From: Bryobacterales bacterium
GTDB lineage: Bacteria > Acidobacteriota > Terriglobia > Bryobacterales > Bryobacteraceae
Direction of reading: 5' to 3'
DNA length: 64,000 bases
NCBI GenBank assembly: GCA_016713735.1
Contig: JADJOP010000011.1
Location: forward strand, 241,549-305,548
The first letter of the stretch is position 1, and each line of letters starts with the position of its first letter. Both the position numbers and the translations under genes were made by a program. Positions 25,299 through 34,174 of this stretch are shown here, in pieces. The notes beneath the pieces were generated by a model. The model saw only the letters and a list, made by a program, of their open reading frames with translations. It had not been told where the DNA came from and did no database searches.

Positions 25299-27818
25299 TT
25301 ACTGGTTGCGTCCGCCTCGGCCTCCGCCGCCTGAGGAACGTCCGCCACCACCACCGCCCATGCTGGGGCTGGAGCCACCGCCGGAGGAGCGCCCGCCGCC
25401 GAAGCTAGGGCTGGAACCGCCACCGGACGACCTTCCGCCACCGCCGAAGCTGGGGCTGGAGCCACCGCCCGAGGAGCGTCCTCCACCGCCGAAGCTGGGG
25501 CTGCTGGAACGGCCACCGTAGTCGCCTCCCGAGCTTCTCGGGGTGTAGCGCGGCTGGGAGCGCTCTTCGGTGCGGCCGCTGGAACGCCCGCCGTAGCTCT
25601 CATTGTTGCGTTCGCGGACCACCGGCGGGCTGATGCGGGGCGACTCATAGGAGCGTCCAGCCGAGCGATCCGAGCTTTGCGAGCGCCCTGAGTAGGAGCC
25701 GCGGTCGACTGACGAGCTACGATCGCTCGTAGATCCTCGATCGACTGACGAGCCGCGGGAGCCCGACGTTCCGCGATCTCCATAGGAAGGGGCGCGGTCG
25801 ACGCTGCGCTGCGAGCCGGCAGAGCCGGGGTCGCCAAAGCGGCGCCAACCGTTGGAGTCGCTGGAGGAGGAACGGCCACCGACGTCGGTGCCGCTGGAAC
25901 GGTTGGAGCCTTCCGCGCCACGGCTCTCCACGCCGCGATCGGCCGAACCGCGCGTGCCGAACTCGGATTGCCGCGAGCCGCCGGTGTCGCTCGACCGGCC
26001 GCCGCTCGAACCCAGCCGCCGCCAGCCATCGGACTGGCCGCTGGAATTGGAGCCGGTACGCGACTGAACGCCTTCGCTGCCGCGTGATTCCTGGCCTCGC
26101 ACGACGCTACCTTGGCTCGCAGCTTGGCCGGATTCACGCCCGCCGCGCGATTCCGAGCCACGGGCCGTGTCGGCCGTTCGGCCGGAAGGTTCGCCAAAGC
26201 GGCGCCAGCCGGAGCCGGAGCTATCGCCGGAACCGCGGCCGCTGTCGGTGGCCACGGCGGACCGGCCGCCCGATTCCCCGCCCCTGGTGAAGCTGTCGGC
26301 CTGGCGCGAACCGCCGCTCGATTCGGAACCGCGCGACACACCGCCGCCGGATTCGCCGCCGCGGGCCACGCGCTCGCCGGACTCGCCAAAGGTTCGCCGG
26401 CTCACCTGTTCCATGCCGCGGCGCTGGTCGTCGAAGGACACCCGGTCAACGGAAGCCGGGGTGCCTCGGGAGTAGAAGCGCTGGTTGTCGTTGCCGGCCC
26501 GGGTGATGCGCGTTTCGCGGTCGGTGAACCGCACGCTGTCACGGTCCGGCGCGTACGGAACCTGGCCGCGCACGAGCGATGCCTGGTTCAGGTCGCGCGA
26601 GTTGAACGACTCATACCGCTGGCGTCCACGGCCAAATTCGGAGCCGTTAACCCCGGTGATTCCGTTGTTCACGCGGGAGTTTCGATATGTGTTGTAAATG
26701 TTGACATTGTTGACGATATTGACGCTGTTGTCGATGTAGGTCCGGTTGCGGAAGCCGCCGTAGTAGCGATTGCCGTACCAGGGGTGGAAGCGCTCATAAG
26801 GTGCGAGCGGAATCCAGCCCACACGGCCAAAGCCGATGCCAACGCCGCCGCCGCCCCAGCCGACCCAGGCCACCAGCGCGGGCCGCCAGTAGTGGCGTCC
26901 GCCCAGTCCGCCCGGCCACCAGCACCAGCGGTTGCCGGAATAGAACCAGCGGCCGTAGTGATAAGGAGCCCAGCCCCAGGAGTCGTAGCTGACCCAGCTC
27001 CAGCCATACCAATCGACCCACGTCCAGCGGCCGTAACGGTAAGGGGCCCAGCCGGCCGACACGCGCGGCGACCAGACATAGCCGTAAGGCGCGTTGTAGA
27101 TCCAATCGCCATGGCCGTAGAGATCCTCGGCGCCATACACGTCGCGGTTGACGTAGCGGTAGGTGTTCTCGTGGGCGCGCTCAAGGTCGCGGTTGCGGTA
27201 TTCGTTCCACTCGTCCCAGGTGTCGCGGCGCTCGGCCGACACCACCTGGACCTCGGGGTTGTCCTGGCTGCCACGGGCCATCATGGTGCGTCCCGACTTC
27301 AGGCGCTCGGAGCCCTGCGGCGTGAAGACTTCCAGTTCGCCCGAGCGGACGGTGACCATGGTGGTGTCGTCGGGGCGAACCTCAATGCGGTAGATGCCGC
27401 GCTTCAGCGGGCGCAGGGAGATGGCCGGCGTGGCGATCTCAACCTCGGCGTCGCTGTCGCGCAGAACATTATAAGTCACCATGCCGCGCGCCACCTGGAT
27501 CTGGTAGCGGCGGTTCTCCAATTGCGAAAGGCGGATTTCAGCCTCGCCCGAGAGGCGCATGTAGTTGGCGTAGTCGAGCTGCACCTCGGCGCGGGAGTTG
27601 ACGCCGGTGACGACCCGGTCGAGCACGACGACGGGGCTGTTGATGGCCGCGGCTACAAACTCGCCCGTGTCGCCGCGGCGGACGCTGACGTCGCCGTTGA
27701 TCAAACTGATGCGGGCTACCCCGCGTCCAGGACCGTCCTCGTCGTCCTGCGCGCGGACGGGGTACGGAAGCGTAGCGGCGATCAGAGCCGCGGTTGCAAC
27801 TGCCAGACGAGCTTTCAT
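25299..27818 (-). CDS. FecR-domain exported protein with Trp/Tyr-rich core and Ser/Gly/Arg-rich tail
   Basis: 839 residues with a signal peptide (1-23). Residues about 30-190 form a FecR-like beta domain (ISLINGDVSVRRGDTGEFV and IYRIEVRPDDTTMVTVRSGEL). Residues about 225-330 are very rich in Trp and Tyr, in the style of DUF6600 proteins (GWAPYRYGRWTWVDW, SWGWAPYHYGRW). The last 450 residues are low complexity, with three GWRRFG-like units and about four near-copies of SSPSFGGGGRSSGGG at the end. It is likely secreted or surface-associated. It is not beside a FecI-type sigma partner; the ECF gene upstream faces the same way. Start ATG 27818 follows AGGCAGGTG. Confidence 0.8.
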   Translation of the reverse strand: MKARLAVATAALIAATLPYPVRAQDDEDGPGRGVARISLINGDVSVRRGDTGEFVAAAINSPVVVLDRVVTGVNSRAEVQLDYANYMRLSGEAEIRLSQLENRRYQIQVARGMVTYNVLRDSDAEVEIATPAISLRPLKRGIYRIEVRPDDTTMVTVRSGELEVFTPQGSERLKSGRTMMARGSQDNPEVQVVSAERRDTWDEWNEYRNRDLERAHENTYRYVNRDVYGAEDLYGHGDWIYNAPYGYVWSPRVSAGWAPYRYGRWTWVDWYGWSWVSYDSWGWAPYHYGRWFYSGNRWCWWPGGLGGRHYWRPALVAWVGWGGGGVGIGFGRVGWIPLAPYERFHPWYGNRYYGGFRNRTYIDNSVNIVNNVNIYNTYRNSRVNNGITGVNGSEFGRGRQRYESFNSRDLNQASLVRGQVPYAPDRDSVRFTDRETRITRAGNDNQRFYSRGTPASVDRVSFDDQRRGMEQVSRRTFGESGERVARGGESGGGVSRGSESSGGSRQADSFTRGGESGGRSAVATDSGRGSGDSSGSGWRRFGEPSGRTADTARGSESRGGRESGQAASQGSVVRGQESRGSEGVQSRTGSNSSGQSDGWRRLGSSGGRSSDTGGSRQSEFGTRGSADRGVESRGAEGSNRSSGTDVGGRSSSSDSNGWRRFGDPGSAGSQRSVDRAPSYGDRGTSGSRGSSVDRGSTSDRSSSVDRGSYSGRSQSSDRSAGRSYESPRISPPVVRERNNESYGGRSSGRTEERSQPRYTPRSSGGDYGGRSSSPSFGGGGRSSGGGSSPSFGGGGRSSGGGSSPSFGGGRSSGGGSSPSMGGGGGGRSSGGGGRGGRNQ
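25302..25512 (-). repeat. Coding tandem repeat, Ser-Gly-rich tail
   Basis: The C-terminal 70 codons hold four imperfect copies of a 45-bp unit encoding SSPSFGGGGRSSGGG, with one copy shortened and the last changed to SSPSMGGGGGG. Repeat slippage would alter tail length without shifting frame. Confidence 0.75.
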
Positions 27819-27916
27819 GTGGCACCTGCCTTTCACCCTCTTCCTTTACATTTCGCGTGCCAAACGCCAACTCTATGAATTTGAGCAACTTTGGAGTATC
27901 ATGACGGTTTCCGAAG

Positions 27917-30232
27917 ATGGCCGAAAACCACCAGTCTGATCGAGAGCAGCCAGCGGCTACCCCGGCGCCGGCCGGTTTTCGCCGTCGGCTTTGGGGGGCG
28001 GTGCGAGTTCCCTGCCTCATCCTGGTGCTGGTTGTGCTCGCGCATTGGAAGTTAGTGCTCACGAATCAATACACCTGGCTCGATACGCCCGACATCGCCC
28101 GCCAGGTGCTGCCCTGGATGCAGTATCAGGTGGGCGAAATCCAGAAGGGGCGCATTCCGCTGTGGGACCCGCACAGTTGGGGCGGCCAGCCGCTGCTGGC
28201 CCAGGCGCAGCCCGGCACGGCGAATCCGGTGAACTGGCTGCTGTTCGTCATGCCGACCCGGCATGGGTGGATCCGGCAGGCTTTTCTCCATTGGTATTAC
28301 GTTTTGATCCATTGGGCTGCGGCGCTATTCTTCTACTATTTCTTGAGGAGTATTGCCTGCTCCCCTCCGGCGGCAATTCTAGGCGGTCTGGTCTACACGC
28401 TCGGCGGCTTCATGAACTATGTCGACTGGCCGCAGCAGAAGATGGGCGGGTTGTGGACGCCGCTGATCTTCCTCTACGTGTTCCGGGCGCTGCGCGGCGA
28501 GGCGTATTGGCGGAGCATTGGAATCGCCGGGGTGTTCCTCGGCCTCTCCGTGCTCACCGGACATCACGTGGCGCCGCTGTTTGTGGTTCTGGCCGTGGTG
28601 GCGATCTGGTTGTGGGAACTGTTCGGGCGCGAGGAAGACGCCCGCCGCAAACTGCTGACCGGATTGGCTGTTTTGGGGCTGGTGGCGGGGCTGGTGAGCG
28701 CCGTGCAATTATTACCTGCCATGGAATACTCCCGTATTGCTGTCAGATGGGCGGGTATGCAGGAACCCGTTTCTCACACTCAGCCCGTATCTTACTCGGT
28801 ACACTCGGCTTACGGGATTCAGTCATTCGCGATTTTAGGTACGATATTACCCGGTATCCATAGGCATACAAATGCTTTCATGGGATTCCTGAGTGTGCTC
28901 CTGGCCATCAGCGCAGTGTGGGGGATGTGGAGCGACCAGGTGCGTGGGCGGGCGGTGCGCTGGCTTACTTGTATAGCCATCGGCGGCCTTTTGTTTGCAT
29001 TGGCGGGGGAGACCAATCTTCACGGGATGCTCTATGCTGTGCTGCCTATGTTAGAGAAAGCACGTAACCCGTCGCACGCGGTGGTGTTGTGGAGCATGGG
29101 CGCGGCGGGGCTGGCCGGGCTGGGGCTGGATCAGTTGTTGCGGCGCGATTCGCTGGATCTGACGCGGCGGCTGTTCACACGGGTCGGGCTGGTCGCGGGG
29201 GGCCTGCTGTGGACGTTCTGGGCCGGCTACTATGCGGTGAAGGACGGGAAGGTGGACACGGATGCGCGGGGAGTGGTGGTCGGGTTTCTGCTCTTTTGCG
29301 GGGTGGCGCTGGTGGCGGGCTGGCAGTCAGGGGGGATTTCGCGGCGCGGGCTTGTGGCGGGATTTGGGGTGCTGCTGCTGGCTGAATTGGGCAACGGGAT
29401 GGCCTATCAGCTCCCCAATCAGGACAGTAACGGCCGCGCCGAGGCGCTCGATCAACTACCCAAGGACAGCGAATTGGTGGCCTTCCTACAAAAGCAGCGT
29501 GGCCTGGGCCGGTTTCAGTGGAATGTCAAGAATCACTCGCATAATATCTCCGATCTGTATGGTTTAGAAACAGATGGAAGTTTCCTGGCCAGTGTGTCGG
29601 CGAATATGTACCGAGTTGGGATTTGGACCGAGCGCGGTCGCATCTTAATGGGCACGCGCTACCTGATGGCTCCCGAGCCTGTGGACGGCTGGAACCGCCT
29701 CGTTTTTGAGACGCCCGACGGCCGGAAGGTCTGGGAGAACGACCAGGTGATGCCGAGGCTGTGGACGGTGCATGTGGCCGAAGGGGGCTACACGCGGGAC
29801 CAGTCGCGGCACGAGATGGAGCTGGGGAGCCACGATTTCCGCCGCTGGGCGTTTCTGGAAGGCCCGGCGCCGAAGCTCGATCAGTGCCCTGCTCCGGACG
29901 AGGTCCACCTGCTGAGGCGTGTCTCCAACCGTGTGGAGATCTACGCCGAGATGGGCTGCCGGGGAATGGTGGTTCTCAGCGACACCTGGTACCCCGGCTG
30001 GGTGGCCACAGTGGATGGCCAGCCGGCCGAGGTCCTGGAGGTGTATGGCGCCCTGCGCGGCGTGGTGGTGCCGAAGGGGCCGCACCGGGTGGGAATGGTC
30101 TTCCGTCCGGTGAGTGTCTACCTGGGGGCGGGTTTGACTGTGCTTGGCCTGGCCCTGGCGGCGCTGCTGGCCCGCTCAAACGGCGCGCGCTGGGACCGCC
30201 TGCTTAGAACCGCACCCACACCGGGTAGCTGA
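27917..30232 (+). CDS. YfhO-like polytopic membrane protein
   Basis: A 771-residue protein with about 12 hydrophobic helices in the first 500 residues and a soluble C-terminal domain (about 500-740), then a final helix. The early motif TWLDTPDIARQVLPWMQYQ, the segment IPLWDPHSWGGQPLLAQAQPG and the LSDTWYPGWVATVDGQ block near the end match the YfhO/GT-C type family, whose members transfer sugars to lipid-linked or wall polymers. The exact substrate is unknown. It is divergent from the FecR-like gene and convergent with the unknown gene at 30.2 kb, which it overlaps by 29 bp. Confidence 0.85.
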   Translation: MAENHQSDREQPAATPAPAGFRRRLWGAVRVPCLILVLVVLAHWKLVLTNQYTWLDTPDIARQVLPWMQYQVGEIQKGRIPLWDPHSWGGQPLLAQAQPGTANPVNWLLFVMPTRHGWIRQAFLHWYYVLIHWAAALFFYYFLRSIACSPPAAILGGLVYTLGGFMNYVDWPQQKMGGLWTPLIFLYVFRALRGEAYWRSIGIAGVFLGLSVLTGHHVAPLFVVLAVVAIWLWELFGREEDARRKLLTGLAVLGLVAGLVSAVQLLPAMEYSRIAVRWAGMQEPVSHTQPVSYSVHSAYGIQSFAILGTILPGIHRHTNAFMGFLSVLLAISAVWGMWSDQVRGRAVRWLTCIAIGGLLFALAGETNLHGMLYAVLPMLEKARNPSHAVVLWSMGAAGLAGLGLDQLLRRDSLDLTRRLFTRVGLVAGGLLWTFWAGYYAVKDGKVDTDARGVVVGFLLFCGVALVAGWQSGGISRRGLVAGFGVLLLAELGNGMAYQLPNQDSNGRAEALDQLPKDSELVAFLQKQRGLGRFQWNVKNHSHNISDLYGLETDGSFLASVSANMYRVGIWTERGRILMGTRYLMAPEPVDGWNRLVFETPDGRKVWENDQVMPRLWTVHVAEGGYTRDQSRHEMELGSHDFRRWAFLEGPAPKLDQCPAPDEVHLLRRVSNRVEIYAEMGCRGMVVLSDTWYPGWVATVDGQPAEVLEVYGALRGVVVPKGPHRVGMVFRPVSVYLGAGLTVLGLALAALLARSNGARWDRLLRTAPTPGS

Positions 30233-30731
30233 TGAACGCCCACCCGTGGCGCTCTTTGCGGTAGTGGCCGCTTTCGTCAAAGTAGGTGGCGCCGTAGGGC
30301 TCCTGGTCAAACTCGGAGGGGCGGAAGGCATTCTCACCCTTCTCCGGCCAGGGGACGCCAATCGGCGAATGGAGCACATACTCCACCGGCTTGCGAAGGC
30401 CGGGGTACATCTCGATGATGTTGGGGTTGCCGAAGCCGAACGCCTGTTTGAGCTCGACGAGGGCCACGTGGGGGAAGTTGAAGACGAGCGCGGCGTCGAG
30501 TTTGAGGGTTTCGGCGCCGTTGCGTTCCCAGTGCATCTCGGTGGGCAGGATCAGGTTGTCGCCCTCGCGGCCGAGGCCTTTGGGGACGTAGAGGCGGGTA
30601 TAGGCCGGCGCGCCCTTGGAGCTGAGCCAGCGCTGGATGTCGAGGAATTCCGGATCGTCAGCGGCCAGCTTGCGCAGGTGCGGATAGTGGCCATTGGCGA
30701 GATCACGGGGATCGTAGGTGGCTTCGGACAT
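30204..30731 (-). CDS. Conserved hypothetical protein with a structured leader
   Basis: A 175-residue cytoplasmic-looking protein; no family recognised. It is rich in aromatic and acidic residues: TRLYVPKGLGREGDNLILP, ALVFNFPHVALVELKQAFG and the C-terminal HGWAFISYPVWVRF. Start ATG 30731 (MSEATYDPRD) follows AAAAAAGGAG at 12 nt; the frame could extend upstream but would then read through the hairpin-rich leader. It lacks a signal peptide. Its leader carries a compact three-stem fold, so it may be under RNA-level control. Confidence 0.72.
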   Translation of the reverse strand: MSEATYDPRDLANGHYPHLRKLAADDPEFLDIQRWLSSKGAPAYTRLYVPKGLGREGDNLILPTEMHWERNGAETLKLDAALVFNFPHVALVELKQAFGFGNPNIIEMYPGLRKPVEYVLHSPIGVPWPEKGENAFRPSEFDQEPYGATYFDESGHYRKERHGWAFISYPVWVRF

Positions 30732-30771
30732 GGTGTCGGTCACTCCTTTTTTGGGTTGGGCTAGAAAGTTG

Positions 30772-30851
30772 CGCCCGGGCGGCGCGCAGCGGCCCATCGA
30801 AACCGCTGCAAGAGGTATGTGCGCCTTCCGGTGAACCAACCGGCCCGGGCG
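30772..30851 (-). ncRNA. Candidate cis-regulatory RNA (three-way-junction fold)
   Basis: CGCCCGGGC (30772-30780) pairs perfectly with GCCCGGGCG (30843-30851). Inside, GGCGC/GCGCC (30781-30785 with 30821-30825) continues across a bulge to GCAGCGG/CCGCTGC (30786-30792 with 30803-30809), and CCGG/CCGG (30828-30831 with 30840-30843) makes a short hairpin. The element lies 40 nt upstream of the ATG of the minus-strand gene, in its likely leader. No known riboswitch consensus was recognised. The remainder to 31070 holds the rplS leader, with a possible TTTAAT -10 box near 31020. Confidence 0.4.
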
Positions 30852-31070
30852 ACTCTGGACCGATCCTACGCGGTAGCCCGTGCGAATCAGTTTGCGGCGA
30901 AATCGCAGGTTGTTGATTTCACGGGAAATTGAGGTCAATGCGAAGTTGTGACCAGCGATTTGTGCGGGCTCCACAGGGGCGCGCCTGGGGGTGGGTGGCA
31001 CAGGGGGCGTGAAATCTGCTTTAATAACAAGAGTGCGTCCCATTACGGGAAGCGTCACGAAGGATCCCCC

Positions 31071-31418
31071 ATGAGTCATCCGTTGCTGGCCAAGGCCACT
31101 GAGAAATTGCTGCGTAAAGACTTCCCCGCTTACCGCATTGGCGACACCATACGCGTGCAGGTGAAGATCCGGGAAGGCGAAAAAGAGCGTCTGCAGGCGT
31201 TTGAAGGAACGATCATCGCGGAAAACCGGAGTGGCGTGAGCAAGACCATCACGGTGCGCAAGATGAGCTTCGGCACAGGCGTGGAGCGCATCTTCCCGAT
31301 TCACGCGCCGGTGGTGGACAAGATTGAGATCATCCGCACCGGCCAGGTGCGCCGCGCCAAGTTGTACTACCTGCGCGGTCTGCGCGGCAAAGCAGCCCGT
31401 CTCCGCGAACGCGAGTAG
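31071..31418 (+). CDS. rplS: 50S ribosomal protein L19
   Basis: A 115-residue protein of the large ribosomal subunit. The motifs FPAYRIGDTIRVQVKIREG, FEGTIIAENRSGVSKTITVRK and RRAKLYYLRGLRGKAARLRER are characteristic of L19. Start ATG 31071 follows AAGGATCCCCC. In many bacteria it follows trmD and rpsP; here those genes are absent upstream and it opens the rplS-rnhB group, as in other acidobacteria-like genomes. It lies at the 30S-50S interface. Confidence 0.97.
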   Translation: MSHPLLAKATEKLLRKDFPAYRIGDTIRVQVKIREGEKERLQAFEGTIIAENRSGVSKTITVRKMSFGTGVERIFPIHAPVVDKIEIIRTGQVRRAKLYYLRGLRGKAARLRERE

Positions 31419-31424
31419 CCATTC

Positions 31425-32114
31425 GTGGGGAGCCCGGGCGCGCGGGGCAACCAATCCGGAAAGCGGCAGTTCCGTTGTGGGTCCATTGAGGAACGACGGG
31501 CGCGCGAGCAGGGTTACCTTCTCATTGCGGGTTTGGATGAGGCAGGCCGCGGGTGTCTCTTTGGAGACGTCTACGCGGCCGCTGTCATTTTGCCGGAACG
31601 CACCATCCCCCGCGGTCTGAACGACAGCAAGCAACTCACCCCGGAGGAGCGCGAGTCGCTGGCGCCGCGCATCCAGGAGCGTTCGATCGCCTGGGCCGTG
31701 GCCACGGCGAGTGCGGCCGAGGTGGACAGGATCAACATCTACCAAGCCTCGCGGTTAGCCATGAAGCGCGCCCTGGAGGCGCTTACCGTGAAGCCGGACT
31801 TCCTGCTGGTGGACGCGCTCACCCTGGACACGCTGATTCCGCAACGCGCGCTCATCCACGGCGACGCGATCAGTGTCTCGATCGCGGCCGCCTCCATCCT
31901 CGCCAAGACAGCCCGCGACCGGGCGATGGTGGAGTGGGACCGCACCTACCCGCAGTACGGCCTGGCGCGGCATAAGGGCTACGGCACGGCGGAGCATCTG
32001 CGCGCACTGGCCGAGCACGGCCCCACGCCGCACCACCGCAAATCGTATGAACCGGTGCGGCGTCTCTGCCCCGCCCCGTCCGCAAGCGGTGTCGCCCAGG
32101 AGGCCTTGTGGTAA
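31425..32114 (+). CDS. rnhB: Ribonuclease HII
   Basis: A 229-residue endonuclease that cuts RNA in RNA-DNA hybrids and removes ribonucleotides misinserted in DNA. The catalytic block IAGLDEAGRGCLFGDVYAAAVIL holds the first acidic residues, and LLVDALTL supplies a later aspartate; ISVSIAAASILAKTARDR is also conserved. The usual GPL after GRG is GCL here. The start is GTG 31425, 6 bp after rplS. The end overlaps the next gene by 7 bp. Confidence 0.94.
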   Translation: MGSPGARGNQSGKRQFRCGSIEERRAREQGYLLIAGLDEAGRGCLFGDVYAAAVILPERTIPRGLNDSKQLTPEERESLAPRIQERSIAWAVATASAAEVDRINIYQASRLAMKRALEALTVKPDFLLVDALTLDTLIPQRALIHGDAISVSIAAASILAKTARDRAMVEWDRTYPQYGLARHKGYGTAEHLRALAEHGPTPHHRKSYEPVRRLCPAPSASGVAQEALW

Positions 32115-32464
32115 CCCATCAGGCCACAGCCACACCGTGGCATCACGTGCTGGCGCGGCTGCTCTACGCAATATTCCTGTTCGAGATCGGCCTGTTTCTG
32201 ATCATCTATCCGTGGCTCGACGCGTGGTCCATCAACCGCTTTGCCACCTTCGGCGGCGAGACGCTGGCCACGGCCACCTTCGCCGACTTTTGGCGGCAGA
32301 TGTGGATCAGCCCCTACTTCCGCGGCGCGGTGAGCGGACTGGGCGTGGTGAACATCTATATCTCGCTGCTTGAGGTGGGCTCCATGCGCAAACGCAAGCT
32401 GCGCGAGGCCGAAGAAGAAGAGGACCAGGCGGACCAAGCGACGCCGCATGATCCGGTAGAATAA
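32108..32464 (+). CDS. Small two-helix membrane protein
   Basis: A 118-residue protein with two hydrophobic helices (LLYAIFLFEIGLFLIIYPWL and a second around 72-90) and an acidic/charged C-terminal tail (KLREAEEEEDQADQ). No family was recognised. It starts at GTG 32108 inside rnhB and lies 38 bp before lepB, so it is translated as part of the same operon. It may help secretion or cell division, but this is only from position. Confidence 0.75.
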   Translation: MVTHQATATPWHHVLARLLYAIFLFEIGLFLIIYPWLDAWSINRFATFGGETLATATFADFWRQMWISPYFRGAVSGLGVVNIYISLLEVGSMRKRKLREAEEEEDQADQATPHDPVE

Positions 32465-32502
32465 GAATCTGGGCGCTTCGGCGCGTATTTGAGTTCACTC
32501 CC

Positions 32503-33288
32503 ATGTCAGCATCCCAACCCACCGTTGCCGAACCGGCCATTCCCGTGAAATCCAGTAAGCAGGAACCCCCGCGCGGCACCATCGCCGAATGGACGGTCAC
32601 GATTCTTCTGCTGTTGTTCGGAACAACGACGCTCGTACAGGCGTTTGTCATTCCGACGGGATCAATGGAAGACACGCTGCTCATCGGCGACCACCTGCTG
32701 GTGGACAAGCTCGCCTACGCTCCTCCGGGCCCGATCAGCAAATACGTGCTGCCCTACCAGGACGCCAAGCGCGGCGACATCATCGTGTTCCGCTATCCGG
32801 TGGACATCAAGCAGACCTTCGTGAAGCGCATTGTCGGCGTGCCGGGTGACCGCATCCGCATCGACCGCAAGCAGCTCTACCTGAACGGCAACGCCATCCA
32901 GGAGCCGTACAAGTATCACAAGACGGAATACTTCGATTCCTACCGCGACAACTTCCCGAGCGAACCCAACGTGCGGCTCTATGATCCGGCGCAGAGGATG
33001 CTCGAAGAGAACGTGGTGAATGGCGAAGTGGTGGTGCCACCGGGGCATTACTTCGCCATGGGCGACAACCGCGACTCGTCGCTTGATTCGCGCTACTGGG
33101 GCTTTGTGCCGCGCGAAAACATCATTGGGAAACCGCTCATCATCTACTGGTCCTACGACGCGCCGACCGACCGTTTGGCGAGCCCCAACATCGGCTTCGA
33201 TCACCTCTTCGACATCGCCACCAACTTCTTTTCCAAGACGCGTTGGAAGCGCACCGCGATGCTGATTCGCGGCTATCCCACCAAGTAA
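32503..33288 (+). CDS. lepB: Signal peptidase I, first copy
   Basis: A 261-residue inner-membrane protease that removes signal peptides. One N-terminal helix (residues 29-48) precedes the catalytic serine S54 in PTGSMEDTLL; the general-base lysine is K108 in FVKRIVGVPGD; GDNRDSSLDSRYWGFVPR is the conserved box. An insert between the lysine and this box (DSYRDNFPSEPN) is also seen in the second copy. Start ATG 32503. It is 13 bp before the second lepB. Confidence 0.95.
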   Translation: MSASQPTVAEPAIPVKSSKQEPPRGTIAEWTVTILLLLFGTTTLVQAFVIPTGSMEDTLLIGDHLLVDKLAYAPPGPISKYVLPYQDAKRGDIIVFRYPVDIKQTFVKRIVGVPGDRIRIDRKQLYLNGNAIQEPYKYHKTEYFDSYRDNFPSEPNVRLYDPAQRMLEENVVNGEVVVPPGHYFAMGDNRDSSLDSRYWGFVPRENIIGKPLIIYWSYDAPTDRLASPNIGFDHLFDIATNFFSKTRWKRTAMLIRGYPTK

Positions 33289-33301
33289 AAAGGGGGACCC
33301 C

Positions 33302-34156
33302 ATGAAGACTCGACCTCAGCCCTCAGGCAGACGCAACGGGGGCAATGGCGGCAAGCGCACGGCCGCCGGTGTGCTCGAACCGGAGCAGCCGAAACAGCCA
33401 GGCGGCGGCATCGCGGTCGAGATCGCACAGTGGGCGGCGACGTTCCTCATCTTCCTCTACGCGACCACGGTGTGCGCGCAGCCGTTCGTGATCCCCAGCG
33501 GCTCGATGGAAGACACGCTGCTGGTGGGCGATCACGTCATCGTCGACAAGCTCACCTATGCACCGCACAGCGTCTGGAGCAAGCACCTGTTGCCGTATCG
33601 CAACCCGGAGCGCGGCGATATTGTCGTCTTCCGGCATCCGGAGACGCCCGCGGGCGACCCATTGGTGAAGCGGCTCATCGGGCTGCCCGGTGACCGCATT
33701 CGCATCGAGGGCAAGGCGCTCTACCGCAACGGCGCGGCCGTGGAAGAGCCCTTCAAGCGCACCAAGAGCAGCTACACGGATTCCTATCGCGACTTCTGGC
33801 CTCCGCGCGGCGGCTCGGCCGAAGCGCTGCAAATGGCCGGCACGCGGCTGCCCCAGCGCACGCTGCGCATGCTCGATGAGAACGTGGTGAACGGCGAACT
33901 AGTGGTGCCCGAGGGCAGCTACTTCGTGCTCGGCGACAACCGCGACAACAGCCTCGACTGCCGCTATTGGGGGCTGCTGCCGAAGGAGAACGTCATCGGC
34001 ACGCCGGTGCTCATCTGGTGGTCGTTTGATGGCGACGGCGCGGGCATGAGCGATCGCAACCTGAACCTGCGGCACTATGCCGACGTGGTCCTCAACTTCT
34101 TCACCAAGACGCGCTGGGAGCGGACCTTTCAGATCGTACGGCGCCGCGCCGCGTAG
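33302..34156 (+). CDS. lepB: Signal peptidase I, second copy
   Basis: A 284-residue paralogue of the preceding gene. A longer basic N terminus precedes one hydrophobic helix (about 40-58); catalytic serine S68 in PSGSMEDTLL, lysine K123 in LVKRLIGLPGD and the box GDNRDNSLDCRYWGLLPK are intact. The two proteins share layout and C-terminal TKTRWER/KTRWKR endings, so they arose by tandem duplication. It may differ in substrate choice. RBS AAAGGGGG lies just before ATG 33302. Confidence 0.94.
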   Translation: MKTRPQPSGRRNGGNGGKRTAAGVLEPEQPKQPGGGIAVEIAQWAATFLIFLYATTVCAQPFVIPSGSMEDTLLVGDHVIVDKLTYAPHSVWSKHLLPYRNPERGDIVVFRHPETPAGDPLVKRLIGLPGDRIRIEGKALYRNGAAVEEPFKRTKSSYTDSYRDFWPPRGGSAEALQMAGTRLPQRTLRMLDENVVNGELVVPEGSYFVLGDNRDNSLDCRYWGLLPKENVIGTPVLIWWSFDGDGAGMSDRNLNLRHYADVVLNFFTKTRWERTFQIVRRRAA

Positions 34157-34174
34157 CCGCGCGCAGACACACAC

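Noticed and set aside
25302..25512. A CRISPR array suggested by regular repeats.
   Set aside because: The repeats are in frame within a Ser/Gly-rich coding tail, with no unique spacers and no cas genes.
26112..27878. A 588-codon Ala/Val-rich plus-strand frame opposite the FecR-like gene.
   Set aside because: Composition follows from the antisense of a repetitive gene; no conserved motif.
30948..31070. An N-terminal extension of rplS.
   Set aside because: L19 similarity begins exactly at ATG 31071 with a ribosome site, and the upstream frame is not conserved.
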